Assembly (NCBI RefSeq): GCF_025149465.1
Contig: NZ_CP102275.1
Location: 434,001 to 498,000, forward strand
DNA length: 64,000 nt
Origin: Thomasclavelia spiroformis DSM 1552
GTDB taxonomy: Bacteria > Bacillota_I > Bacilli_A > Erysipelotrichales > Coprobacillaceae
Direction: 5' to 3'
The notes beneath the pieces are model-generated. The model made no database searches. It was not told the DNA's origin and worked only from the letters and a program-made list of their open reading frames with translations. A program made the position numbers and the translations under genes. Numbering within the stretch: position 1 is the stretch's first letter; the number at the start of each line of letters is the position of its first letter. Below, in pieces: positions 47,876 to 56,262 of the stretch.

Positions 47876-47922
47876 GGAGCTGTAATACTTAGAGATTAAA
47901 AATCTTTATTTGTTACAGCTCT
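47876..47922 (+). terminator. Operon terminator; second copy of the dispersed hairpin
   Basis: GAGCTGTAA / TTACAGCTC outer stem around AGATT/AATCT, followed by a T-rich stretch. Bases 47894-47919 match 1325-1350 with one mismatch. Confidence 0.8.
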
Positions 47923-48298
47923 ATTGTTTTTATATTTAACAGGTTTATGTATCCTGATGATTTATAAATTTGAATAGTTCTTGTTTTAATTTATTTAAAT
48001 TTTTTATTACATGTAAATTATGTTTTTATAGAAAGGTTTGATTATAACATAAATTTATTTGATTAAATATTTAATCAAGATATATCATATAACTAAGTAA
48101 ATGGTAAAAACAATAAAATAAGTATTGATATAAATTTATTGATAAGTTGTATAATTATATGTGTTCAACAATTTAAAAGACTATTGATTATTTTGTTATA
48201 GACAATATGAAATGACGAAAAGGGTAAAAAAGTAATCATTCAAAATTGTACATTTTTAAGTTGATATTTAACATTTATATATACTACTATGAGATTTA
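47923..48298. other. AT-rich gap, no gene seen
   Basis: No supported reading frame, RNA or strong promoter was found. The palindrome GATTAAATATTTAATC near 48061 is the only regular element. Confidence 0.4.
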
Positions 48299-49372
48299 AG
48301 TTTTATAAAAGAACTGAGTTAGATGAACAAAGTAATCCATATGGAAAGAGATTAAGAAATTCCAGTTTACAAAGGAAATATATTTTATGAATAATATAAA
48401 GTTTTACAAATTTATAGAAAAAAATCAGCCAAATATATGTTAGATTGTTGCGTATAAAAGTAACAAAAAAGTATATTCTGATTGTTGAAACGATTATAAA
48501 GAAGGTGATTGCGTTCATATTATGTCTGCAACAAAAAGTACAATGGCTTTACTTATGGTATTGCAATAGATAAAGGGCAAATAAAAAATGTTGATGATAA
48601 AGTATTAAGTTACTTTTCTGATTATAAGGTCAAAAGAGGAGAAGAAACAATCTATGATGTTACTATCAAACATTTATTAACAATGTGAGCACCTTATAAA
48701 AGCAAAAGAGATCCATGGACGAAAATATGTTCAAGTGATAATTGGATATATTCTTTCCTTGATTTTTTAGGAGATAGAAAAGGATTAACAGATGAATTTC
48801 AAGATTGAACTGTCTGCCTTCATATACCTTCTGGAATATTATATAAAGCAACTAATCAAAAAACAGTGGATTATACAAATCAATATTTATTTTGACTATT
48901 AGGAATAAAATAACATATTAATTATTTTGCAGAAACTGCACAAGAACATAAAGTATTTACGATTGGCAAGACTCCAAAAGAAAATATATGGTTTTGTGAT
49001 ACTGAAGGACTAAGTACTCCAGGATATGGATTATGTATGTCAGCAAAAGACATGGCTAAAATAGGTTTGTCATGTTTGAATAATGGTTATTATGAAGGAA
49101 ATCAAATTGTACCATTAAAATGGAGAAGAGAAATGACAACATTCAGAGAAGTAAATAGTGGAAATTTTAGTAGAATACTCTATGGATATTTATGATGGGG
49201 TATTGATCCTAAAAAGAATATCTATGCAGCTATTGGAAATTGTGGTAATGTTATTTATATTAACCCAGAAAAAATATTGTCATCGCACTAGCGTCATATT
49301 TTAAACCAACTATATTTGATAGAGTTGGTTATTCAAAATTATATTGAATTTTTTATCGATGAACAATAAGCA
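48299..49372 (+). pseudogene. Decayed serine hydrolase (class C beta-lactamase-like)
   Basis: In pieces the frames spell SATKSTMALL, then after a one-base loss YGIAIDKGQIKNVDDKVLSYF, VTIKHLLTM, SKRDPWTK, EGLSTPGYGLCMSAKDMAK and YAAIGNCGNVIYINPEK. SxxK and the surrounding pattern fit PF00144 serine hydrolases. The frameshift is near 48551 (a T missing from TTT) and in-frame stops include TGA at about 48687 and 49194 and a TAA near 48912. Not functional. Borders are approximate. Confidence 0.75.
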
Positions 49373-49398
49373 AAATTTGAATTGAATGAGGTATAAAA

Positions 49399-49866
49399 AT
49401 GTGTAAAGAATGTTATATTGATAAAAAAAGGATGACACCATTATTGAATCCAATTTATTGTTTACAAAATCATACTCAATATATTTGTGGAACTTGTGGA
49501 CGATGCATTTGTATTGAACATGATTCAAAAAGAGGCTTACAAAGGTGGAATTTTCCTTTTAAATCACTAGAAATAGCTAAAATGTATTTACGTACTGCTG
49601 ATTATAGTATGAAAAAAGCTTGCGGTATTTATGAGATTGTAAACAATAAAGGTAAAGTATCCTATAAAATATTTGTTGATCATAATGATTTGCAGGAATA
49701 TCTTAAAAAGAACAAAAATAAAACTTGTAAAGATATGAAACCTGTTTATATTATTAATGAATATAAAGAATATCCAAATACTCAAATTAGAAAATTATCA
49801 TTAGAAGAAATACAAAAATATATGATAGAACAGGAGGCAAATAGAAATGATAGATATTCAAAATAA
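49399..49866 (+). CDS. Cysteine-rich protein of unknown function
   Basis: 155 residues. Six cysteines in the first 40 residues (MCKECYIDKK, then YICGTCGRCICIEHD) suggest a zinc site, followed by a mixed alpha/beta part (KKACGIYEIVNNKGKVSYKIF). GAGGT precedes the ATG. It overlaps the DUF3788 gene by 20 bases. Not recognised. Confidence 0.7.
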   Translation: MCKECYIDKKRMTPLLNPIYCLQNHTQYICGTCGRCICIEHDSKRGLQRWNFPFKSLEIAKMYLRTADYSMKKACGIYEIVNNKGKVSYKIFVDHNDLQEYLKKNKNKTCKDMKPVYIINEYKEYPNTQIRKLSLEEIQKYMIEQEANRNDRYSK

Positions 49867-50263
49867 AAATTCTTCTCCTTCACTAGATGAAATAGTTGAA
49901 TATATTCGTAATCCAGTATTCTTGGAGTTTTGCGAGGATGTTAAAATAAAATTCAATGCAAAAGAACAATTGGATTTTAGTTCTTGTAGTTGGGAATATG
50001 GTTGGAATGTTAAATTTAAAAAGTCCGGAAAAAATCTTTGCACGATTTATCCTAGAGAAGAATATTTTACCGTATTGATTGTTGTTGGCAAAAAACAAAA
50101 AGAAGCTGTAGAAGATATTTTAAGTGATTGTTCAGATAGGATAAAGGATGTATATCATCAAACAAAAGAAGGGAATGGACAAAAATGGTTGATGATTGAT
50201 TTAGAAGATAAAGACAAAACATATGAAGATGTATTGCGTTTAATAAACATACGCAAGAATTAA
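49847..50263 (+). CDS. DUF3788 family protein
   Basis: 138 residues. CSWEYGWNVKFKKSGKNLCTIYPREEYFTVLIVVGKKQKEAV is the family core, and GQKWLMIDLEDKDKTYEDVLRLI the end. Function unknown. AGGAGG inside the upstream gene gives its own ribosome binding site. Confidence 0.8.
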   Translation: MIDIQNKNSSPSLDEIVEYIRNPVFLEFCEDVKIKFNAKEQLDFSSCSWEYGWNVKFKKSGKNLCTIYPREEYFTVLIVVGKKQKEAVEDILSDCSDRIKDVYHQTKEGNGQKWLMIDLEDKDKTYEDVLRLINIRKN

Positions 50264-50320
50264 CAGCTATCTATCAGTGTTTTATTCTAAAGATATAACT
50301 TATTTGATGGAATATTAGTA

Positions 50321-50467
50321 TTGATAAAAATATTATGTGGAATAAATTGTAATGGATCCAACATAAAAGAATTATGTAAAGGTTGTAAAGAAATGAATGG
50401 ATGGCTGTTCGGTGGAGCGTGTATGTTTGTAGAACGCAACAAAAAAGTTGGAGAAACATATTTTTAA
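50321..50467 (+). CDS. Possible short cysteine-rich protein or gene fragment
   Basis: From a TTG at 50321, 48 residues read LCGINCNGSNIKELCKGCK, then EMNGWLFGGACMFVE and a TAA. The cysteine pattern recalls the opening of DUF3795-type proteins, which are longer. No good binding site, so a fragment is more likely. Confidence 0.3.
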   Translation: MIKILCGINCNGSNIKELCKGCKEMNGWLFGGACMFVERNKKVGETYF

Positions 50468-50668
50468 CATATAAGATTATTATGAAAGATAAAAGTATTT
50501 TAATTAGTGTGTGACTTATTATTTATATCGTTATGTCTGGAATTGATAGATTTGTTTATCACATATTCAATATTGTTTATATTCTAGTAACAATTTTGTA
50601 TTGTCTTGATTTCGATTGTTTTTCAAGAATAAATCAAAATAATTAAATTCGAATTTGTAGATATGAAC

Positions 50669-50714
50669 AAACCCTATGTATAATCTATGTGATTATACAT
50701 AGGGATATTTTTAT
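50669..50714. terminator. Long hairpin terminator
   Basis: CCCTATGTATAATC pairs with GATTATACATAGGG; T-rich after it on the plus strand. No intact gene now uses it. Confidence 0.65.
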
Positions 50715-50884
50715 TAAATATGAACTTTTTTCTCTTTAAGTTTAATAATTTAATGAGAAGGTTATCAACTGCATTAGTATAACGCTCCTTGTTGTATAAG
50801 AGTATTTTTTAAATTTATTATACTTTTAATAATAAAAGTATATTCTTCACCATTTAATTGATATCGATATTTCTTTTCAAACAT
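50715..50884 (-). pseudogene. Frameshifted small gene, unknown
   Basis: From an ATG at 50884 (GGGAG nine bases upstream) one frame reads MFEKKYRYQLNGEEYTFI and IKSIINLKNTLIQQGALY before a stop. The next frame continues YTNAVDNLLIKLLNLKRKK, as if a base had been lost near 50778. Together they would give a protein of about 60 residues, plausibly from a mobile element. Confidence 0.4.
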
Positions 50885-50899
50885 ATTGATCATCTCCCA

Positions 50900-51186
50900 A
50901 TACAACTTTATCTTAAACTATTCCAATAAATAATAAAATTATGCGTTAGATAGTGAGTTGTTTTGAAAGCGTAATTTTTTTCAAATTAGCAAAAAAGGCT
51001 ATTCTCATTAGCAAAACATTAAAAAGCTTGCGAATTTTTATTAGCGATGTTTCTATATAAGATGGGAAAAAGTGAAGTGTTATTGTATAACATTGTTTCC
51101 TATATTTTTGATAATTTGTCAAAATTGGCAAAAAATATAAAAACCGAAAAGCTCCAAATAAATAAAGGCTTTTCGGTGATTTCCAA
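50900..51186. other. Gap without a supported gene
   Basis: Both strands lack a credible frame. A short stem AAAAGC...GCTTTT lies just before the tRNA 3' end at 51149-51174 (CCGAAAAGCT / AGGCTTTTCGG), which could be the tRNA terminator on the minus strand. Confidence 0.4.
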
Positions 51187-51261
51187 TGGCCTCCCTAGTA
51201 GGAATCGAACCTACAACTAGTCCTTAGGAGGGACTTGTTATATCCATTTAACTATAGAGAG
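51187..51261 (-). tRNA. tRNA-Arg (anticodon CCT)
   Basis: A complete cloverleaf on the minus strand: acceptor CTCTCTA/TAGGGAG (one T-G pair), D stem GTTA/TAAC, anticodon stem AGTCC/GGACT around loop CTCCTAA (anticodon CCT), T arm GTAGG TTCGATT CCTAC, discriminator G and encoded CCA. It reads AGG arginine codons. Confidence 0.93.
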
Positions 51262-51334
51262 ATAAGTATGAAAGATGGGCAAAGATAGCGCTAAATTAAC
51301 ATCAAACGTCAAAAAGGACGAGTGCACCTGTCGT

Positions 51335-51371
51335 TTAGGAGGGTTCTGTTATCCATTTAACTAACGAGGAA
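51335..51371 (-). repeat. Displaced tRNA-Arg 5' half, copy 1
   Basis: On the minus strand TTCCTCG (acceptor), GTTA...TAAC (D stem), GAACC and CTCCTAA (anticodon loop) follow in correct order; then homology ends and the 3' half is absent. Confidence 0.8.
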
Positions 51372-51431
51372 TAATGTTTATTTGTTGTTATAGGTGGTTA
51401 AATAACACTATCTATAACACATTTTAACAGA

Positions 51432-51554
51432 TTGTAGCGTAAATTTCCATCTCTTAGGAGGTGACTGCATCTTTAATTATGCTGCGAGGACCTATTTGAT
51501 TTTAAAACTTTTATCTATAGAAATGTTTTAACTTAAAAGAAGTTTACGCTACAA
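51432..51554. repeat. 12-bp inverted repeat flanking half-tRNA copy 2
   Basis: TTGTAGCGTAAA (51432-51443) and TTTACGCTACAA (51543-51554) are perfect inverted repeats placed either side of the half-tRNA at 51454-51491. Confidence 0.6.
51454..51491 (-). repeat. Displaced tRNA-Arg 5' half, copy 2
   Basis: GTCCTCG acceptor, GCAT...ATGC D stem, GTCAC and CTCCTAA, then unrelated sequence. Same break point as copy 1. Confidence 0.78.
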
Positions 51555-51653
51555 GATAAATAAATATTTACATATTTTAATTATTAAGCTAGAATAATGC
51601 TTTAAAGTGTAAATAAATTTTAACATTTGTATAGATAAAAAGCAATTTAAAAG

Positions 51654-51662
51654 TGCTATAAT
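51654..51662 (+). promoter_or_regulatory. Extended -10 promoter of cutC
   Basis: TGCTATAAT: an extended -10 with TATAAT at 51657-51662. No good -35 box. Confidence 0.45.
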
Positions 51663-51682
51663 AAAAACAAGGAGTTGATATT

Positions 51683-52420
51683 ATGAAAAAAGTTGTAGAA
51701 GTGTGCTGTGGAGGTTATTATGATGCTTTACAAGCTAGTCATGGAGGAGCATCACGAATTGAATTAAATAGTGCTTTACATATGGGTGGACTTACACCAT
51801 CATTAGCTACTTTATTAAAAGTTAAAGAAGAAACAGATTTAGAAGTTATTTGTATGGTTAGACCTCGTGGTGCAGGTTTTTGTTATAGCGATGAAGATTT
51901 TGAGGTTATGAAGTTAGATGCTGAAATATTGTTAGATAATGGTGCTGATGGTATTGCTTTTGGATGTTTGGATGAAGAAGGCGATATTAATATTATTCAA
52001 ACTAGAGAAATGGTTAATATTATTAAATCATATCATAAAACAGCTGTTTTTCACCGAGCTATAGATTGTGTTAATGATATTGATGAATCAATGAATATTT
52101 TAATTACTATTGGGATTGATCGTATTTTAACTAGTGGTTTACAAGCTAAAGCATCATATGGAAAAGAGATGATCAAATATTTACAAGAAGCTTATGGTAA
52201 TAGTATTGAAATATTAGCAGGTAGTGGAATTAATGCTTTAAATGCAAAAAGATTAATGGACTATACAGGTATTAGTCAAGTTCATAGTTCTTGTAAAGAT
52301 TGGTTACTAGATAGTACTACTAGTAGAGATGAAGTTGATTTTAGTTATCATGGTGATGAATATGATGTTGTTAGCTATGAACTTGTAGAAAATCTAGTTG
52401 ATATAGTTGAAGATGAATAA
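51683..52420 (+). CDS. cutC: CutC family protein
   Basis: 245 residues, TIM barrel. VVEVCCGGYYDALQASHGGASRIELN at the start, CMVRPRGAGFCYSD and AVFHRAIDCVND match CutC, once linked to copper handling; its catalytic role is not settled. AAGGAG leads in. It starts a run of closely packed plus-strand genes. Confidence 0.93.
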   Translation: MKKVVEVCCGGYYDALQASHGGASRIELNSALHMGGLTPSLATLLKVKEETDLEVICMVRPRGAGFCYSDEDFEVMKLDAEILLDNGADGIAFGCLDEEGDINIIQTREMVNIIKSYHKTAVFHRAIDCVNDIDESMNILITIGIDRILTSGLQAKASYGKEMIKYLQEAYGNSIEILAGSGINALNAKRLMDYTGISQVHSSCKDWLLDSTTSRDEVDFSYHGDEYDVVSYELVENLVDIVEDE

Positions 52421-52436
52421 TTTCAGGAGAGATATG

Positions 52437-53626
52437 ATGTTTAATTTTATTGATAGTGATTTAAAAAAACGAATAAAACCGGGGATAATTATTGCATCTT
52501 TTACAGTATTATTGATTTATTTTTTGATTAATTTAAATAATATATTTAATTTTGTTTCAATAGTTTTAGGAGCATTGAAATATTTATTTTATGGTATTGC
52601 AATTGCCTATGTGTTAAATCATCCAATGAAATTTATTGAAGAACTGATTATTAAAAAATGTAAAAAAGATAGTTTTTTATATAAAAAGAAACGAGGAGCA
52701 TCAATTTTTTAACGATAATTTTAATGATATCATTGTTGGGTTTGATTGTTAGTATTATTATTCCTAATTTAGTTGAAAGTTTAATTTCATTGGTTAGTAA
52801 TATTTCGTCATTTTTAGTTAATATTATTGATAATATTGATGAAATATTTAAATATTTAAATATAGATTTTAGGATGGAAGATATTGGTAGTATAAAGGAT
52901 TTAATTAATATGCCTTGGCAAGAAACTTTTTCACACATACTTAATATACTTACAAAAAGCGCTGGTGGTATAATGGCAAATGCAACTAATTTTTTAGCCA
53001 AATTTGGTGCTATTTTTTCTGGTTTTACATTTTCATTATATTTACTTGGAGATAAAGAAAAATTTATATTACAGTTACGCAAAATAATTGGAGCAATTTT
53101 TGGCTATCAAATAACAAAAATAATTTTTAATTATGGTCATCGGACTAATCAGATTTTTTCAGATTTTATTGGTGGTCAACTTACAGAAGCATGTATTTTA
53201 TGGATCTTGTATTATACAACAATGCGCTTGTTTGGGTTTCCTTATCCAGAACTAATTGCAACAATTATTGCATTATTTTGTTTTGTACCTTTTTTTGGAC
53301 CAATTGCTTCAATGTTTGTAGGTGCCTTTTTAATTTTATCAAAAGATTCATTAATGGCAATTTGGTTTATCATTTATTTTCAAATATTGTCACAAATAGA
53401 GGATAATTTTATTTATCCTAAAGTAGTTGGAAATTCAGTTGGATTACCGGGTATTTGGGTATTGCTTTCTATTTTTGCTTTTGGGGATTTATTTGGAATT
53501 TTTGGGATGGTAATTGCAGTACCAAGTGCAGCTTGTCTATATGCTCTAATTAGAGGATTAGTAAACAAGGCATTAAAAAAACGTAAATTAAAAATCACTG
53601 AAACAGAAATTGAGCAAGTAAAATGA
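52437..53626 (+). pseudogene. AI-2E family transporter, frameshifted
   Basis: Two frames join to one typical AI-2E-type exporter of about 395 residues. The first ends at ASIF-stop at 52712; the next continues LTIILMISLLGLIVS in another frame. The break falls in AATTTTTTAACG, and one more T would restore it. Conserved parts (GGQLTEACILWILYYTTMRLFGFPYP, VGNSVGLPGIWVLLSIFAFG) are intact, so it is a recent mutation, a sequencing slip or a slippery site. Start chosen by AGGAG seven bases ahead. Confidence 0.75.
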
Positions 53627-54534
53627 TAGAAAAGTTAAAAATTAATTCAATTCATGATGGATTGCCATTAGATATTCTTATTGCTACTTGTAATAATCCT
53701 AAAGCAATTGTACAAATTGTTCATGGTATGTGTGAATATAAGGAACGATATTTAGATTTTATTAATTTTTTAAATAAGAATGGATATATAGTTATTATTC
53801 ATGATTTACGAGGTCATGGAAAAAGTATTTTAACTAAAGATGATTTAGGATATTTTTATCAAGATGGTGCTAGAGCCATGGTTGAAGATGTTTATATGTT
53901 AAGTAAGTATATTAAAAATAAATATCCTAATTTATCTTTATATTTATTTGGACATTCAATGGGGTCTTTGATAGTTAGAAATTATATTATTAAATATGAT
54001 AGTTATCTTGATGGTTTAATAGTTTGTGGTAGTCCTAGTTATAATCGTTTAGTAGGGGTAGGGAAATTAGTTTGTAAGTTTTTAATCTTAATTAAAGGTC
54101 AAAGATATCGTAGCATGTTAATGAATAAATTAATGTTTGGACACTTTAATAAAGGGTTTATTAAAAAGAATGCTTGGATATGCAGTGATAAAAGTGTTGT
54201 TGATAAATATAATCAAGATAGTTTATGTTCATTTATTTTTACATTAAATGGTTTTTATCATTTATGTACATTAATGCAACGAACGTATAAAAAAGATATT
54301 TATGCTTGTAATCATGATTTACCAATTTTATTTATATCTGGAAAGAAAGATCGTTGTATGATTAACCAAAAAGCATTTGATGATAGTATCAAAAGACTTA
54401 AGAATAGAGGCTATCGTAATATTGAAAGCAAGTTATTTGATAATATGTTTCATGAGATATTAAATGAAAAGAATAATCAAATTGTATATAATACAATTAT
54501 TAATTTTTTAAAAGGAGATAAATATGAGCAATAA
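53623..54534 (+). CDS. Alpha/beta hydrolase (monoacylglycerol lipase-like)
   Basis: 303 residues. VHGMCEYKERYLDFINFL, HDLRGHGKS and the nucleophile elbow FGHSMGS (~110) are typical of lysophospholipase/monoglyceride lipases; ISGKKDRCM and the histidine in NMFHEI complete the triad. ATGA overlap with the transporter stop. Confidence 0.87.
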   Translation: MIEKLKINSIHDGLPLDILIATCNNPKAIVQIVHGMCEYKERYLDFINFLNKNGYIVIIHDLRGHGKSILTKDDLGYFYQDGARAMVEDVYMLSKYIKNKYPNLSLYLFGHSMGSLIVRNYIIKYDSYLDGLIVCGSPSYNRLVGVGKLVCKFLILIKGQRYRSMLMNKLMFGHFNKGFIKKNAWICSDKSVVDKYNQDSLCSFIFTLNGFYHLCTLMQRTYKKDIYACNHDLPILFISGKKDRCMINQKAFDDSIKRLKNRGYRNIESKLFDNMFHEILNEKNNQIVYNTIINFLKGDKYEQ

Positions 54535-54955
54535 ATCAGAATATCAATTTAATTATGGTAAGACAGATTTTAGTGATGCTAAAAAATTACGACAACTAAT
54601 TTTTGTAGAAGAACAGGGATTTGAAAATGAATTTGATGAAATCGATGAGCGTGCATATCATGTAGTTGTTTATCAAGATAAATGTGCAATTGCAACTGGT
54701 AGAATGTATTTTGAAGATGAAAAGACAATGATTTTAGGAAGAATTGCAGTAATAAAAGAATATCGTGGAACAGGCCTTGGAAATAAAGTAGTTAAAAGTC
54801 TAGAAAATAAAGCAAAGGAATTAAATTGTACGACGGTAAAATTATCTGCTCAACAAAGAGCGCAAATGTTTTATGAAAAATTAGGCTATCAGCCTATAGG
54901 TGAAGTTTATTATGATGAGTGGTGTCCGCATATTACAATGTCAAAAAATATTTGA
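54524..54955 (+). CDS. GNAT family N-acetyltransferase
   Basis: 143 residues. RQLIFVEEQGF at the start and RIAVIKEYRGTGLGNKVVKSLENKAKE, the acetyl-CoA loop, then KLSAQQRAQMFYEKLGYQPIGE. ElaA/YjcF-like. Substrate unknown. AAAGGAG; overlaps the hydrolase by 11 bases. Confidence 0.9.
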   Translation: MSNKSEYQFNYGKTDFSDAKKLRQLIFVEEQGFENEFDEIDERAYHVVVYQDKCAIATGRMYFEDEKTMILGRIAVIKEYRGTGLGNKVVKSLENKAKELNCTTVKLSAQQRAQMFYEKLGYQPIGEVYYDEWCPHITMSKNI

Positions 54956-54987
54956 TTAAAAATTAAATAAGGGAGACATTGAGTATT

Positions 54988-55572
54988 ATGAAAAATAAAA
55001 AAGTTTTATTTAATATACCTAATTGCTTATGTTTTTTTAGAATTTTGTTAATTCCTTTATTTTTATATGTATATTTTGTGGCCGATTTTAAAAATCGATA
55101 TATAGTTGCTGCTTTTGTATTAGTAATATCAGGTATTAGTGATTTTTTAGATGGTTTTATTGCTCGTAAATTTAATATGGTCACTGATTTTGGAAAATTT
55201 ATTGATCCAGTTGCTGATAAGTTAACGCAATTTGTGCTGGCGATAACATTATTGTTTAGTTATCCTCTAGCATGGATTTTGTTGATCATTATTATTTTAA
55301 AAGACTTAATGTTAGCGATTGTGGGTCTTTATTTATATGATTATGGCTTAAAAATTACCGGTGCATCTTGGTGGGGGAAAATAGCTACTGCATACTTTTA
55401 TATAATTGTAATTGTTTTAATTGGTTTGCATATTCCAAATACTGTTATTAGTTTTGTGCTGATTATAACAGGAAGTGTTTTGATGTTGTTATCATTTATA
55501 TTATATGCTAAAGAACTACGGTATATGGTTAAGGAAAAGGATAAGTTGTTGAATGAACAGAAGAATGGTTAA
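54988..55572 (+). CDS. CDP-alcohol phosphatidyltransferase (PgsA-like)
   Basis: 194 residues with about five membrane helices. The catalytic motif DFLDGFIARKFNMVTDFGKF then IDPVADK fits D-x2-DG-x2-AR-x8-G-x3-D-x3-D. It probably makes phosphatidylglycerophosphate or cardiolipin. The start is uncertain: TTG 54979 lies too close to GGGAG, ATG 54988 rather far. Confidence 0.87.
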   Translation: MKNKKVLFNIPNCLCFFRILLIPLFLYVYFVADFKNRYIVAAFVLVISGISDFLDGFIARKFNMVTDFGKFIDPVADKLTQFVLAITLLFSYPLAWILLIIIILKDLMLAIVGLYLYDYGLKITGASWWGKIATAYFYIIVIVLIGLHIPNTVISFVLIITGSVLMLLSFILYAKELRYMVKEKDKLLNEQKNG

Positions 55573-55930
55573 GCAGGAATGTTATTTAGGCATGCTTGAA
55601 GAAGCGATAAATAGTGTAGAATCGGTATTGAATTATATTGATAGAATTAAGGATAAAGTTGGTGTTTTTAATGATGATATTCTTCAAAAGGATGCTGTTA
55701 GGGCACAGTTTGATTTGGAATTAGCTTTGGCTAGTCTTAGTATTTTGCTAAGAAAAATGGCTGAAAATAATTTTATTGAAATTGATAGTGAAACAAGAAG
55801 GGATATTAATAGTATTATTCACTCTAATAAATTTGAAGTTGAAGATGGTAAAGTAATTGTTTATTCTCAAAAAGGTGAAGAGTTAGTTAATATTGATAAT
55901 TTATTATCCTTTGCTCGTTCAATTCTTTAA
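55553..55930 (+). CDS. Helical protein of unknown function
   Basis: 125 residues, mostly amphipathic helix (LEEAINSVESVLNYIDRI, RAQFDLELALASLSILLRKM) with a short beta end. Overlaps the phosphatidyltransferase by 20 bases. A second ATG at 55565 is possible. Not recognised. Confidence 0.6.
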   Translation: MNRRMVKQECYLGMLEEAINSVESVLNYIDRIKDKVGVFNDDILQKDAVRAQFDLELALASLSILLRKMAENNFIEIDSETRRDINSIIHSNKFEVEDGKVIVYSQKGEELVNIDNLLSFARSIL

Positions 55931-55979
55931 TCGACAAATATGTTTTATCATTCTTGTTATAATAATAAGGGTGATGAAA

Positions 55980-56165
55980 ATGGATTTTAGAAAAAATGCG
56001 GGAATTGTTTTAGTTTTTTTAGGAATGATTTTAACAATGGATCGTACTAAAGATTTTGAGGGAATTGTTGCAACAATAGCATATTATATTAAAGGATATT
56101 GGCCACTGATTTTATGTTTTATTGGAATGTATATAATTACGACTCCAAAAAAGAAGAAAAAATAG
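55980..56165 (+). CDS. Small two-helix membrane protein
   Basis: 61 residues: NAGIVLVFLGMILTM, then GYWPLILCFIGMYII and a KKKKK tail. It resembles the short membrane module of LiaI/LiaF-type proteins but that is weak. ATG 55980 follows AAGG nine bases upstream. Confidence 0.55.
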   Translation: MDFRKNAGIVLVFLGMILTMDRTKDFEGIVATIAYYIKGYWPLILCFIGMYIITTPKKKKK

Positions 56166-56196
56166 AAATTAGTATTGAAAAGTACTAATTTTTTTA
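56164..56196 (+). terminator. Terminator before gpmI
   Basis: AATTAGTA pairs with TACTAATT followed by TTTTTT. Confidence 0.75.
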
Positions 56197-56201
56197 TTGT
56201 T

Positions 56202-56235
56202 CTTGTTTGATTATTGTATCCAAACAAGTTATAAT
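56202..56235 (+). promoter_or_regulatory. gpmI promoter with embedded inverted repeat
   Basis: TTGATT (56207-56212) and TATAAT (56230-56235), spacing 17. CTTGTTTG (56202-56209) and CAAACAAG (56221-56228) form an inverted repeat across the -35 and spacer, a likely operator. Confidence 0.6.
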
Positions 56236-56262
56236 GGTTCATGAAAATGGAGGATTAAAACA

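Noticed and set aside
48299-49372. Repeated in-frame TGA codons suggested TGA read as tryptophan
   Set aside because: The same region has a base deletion and a TAA stop, and intact neighbours end in TGA (e.g. the maturase and the AI-2E-type gene). Plain decay explains it.
51187-51491. Three similar units at 51.2-51.5 kb considered as a CRISPR array
   Set aside because: Units match tRNA structure, not direct repeats; spacing differs (111 and 119 bases) and no cas gene is present.
52651-53082. Minus-strand frame across the frameshift of the transporter
   Set aside because: The plus strand encodes clear AI-2E transporter motifs on both sides; the minus frame resembles no protein.
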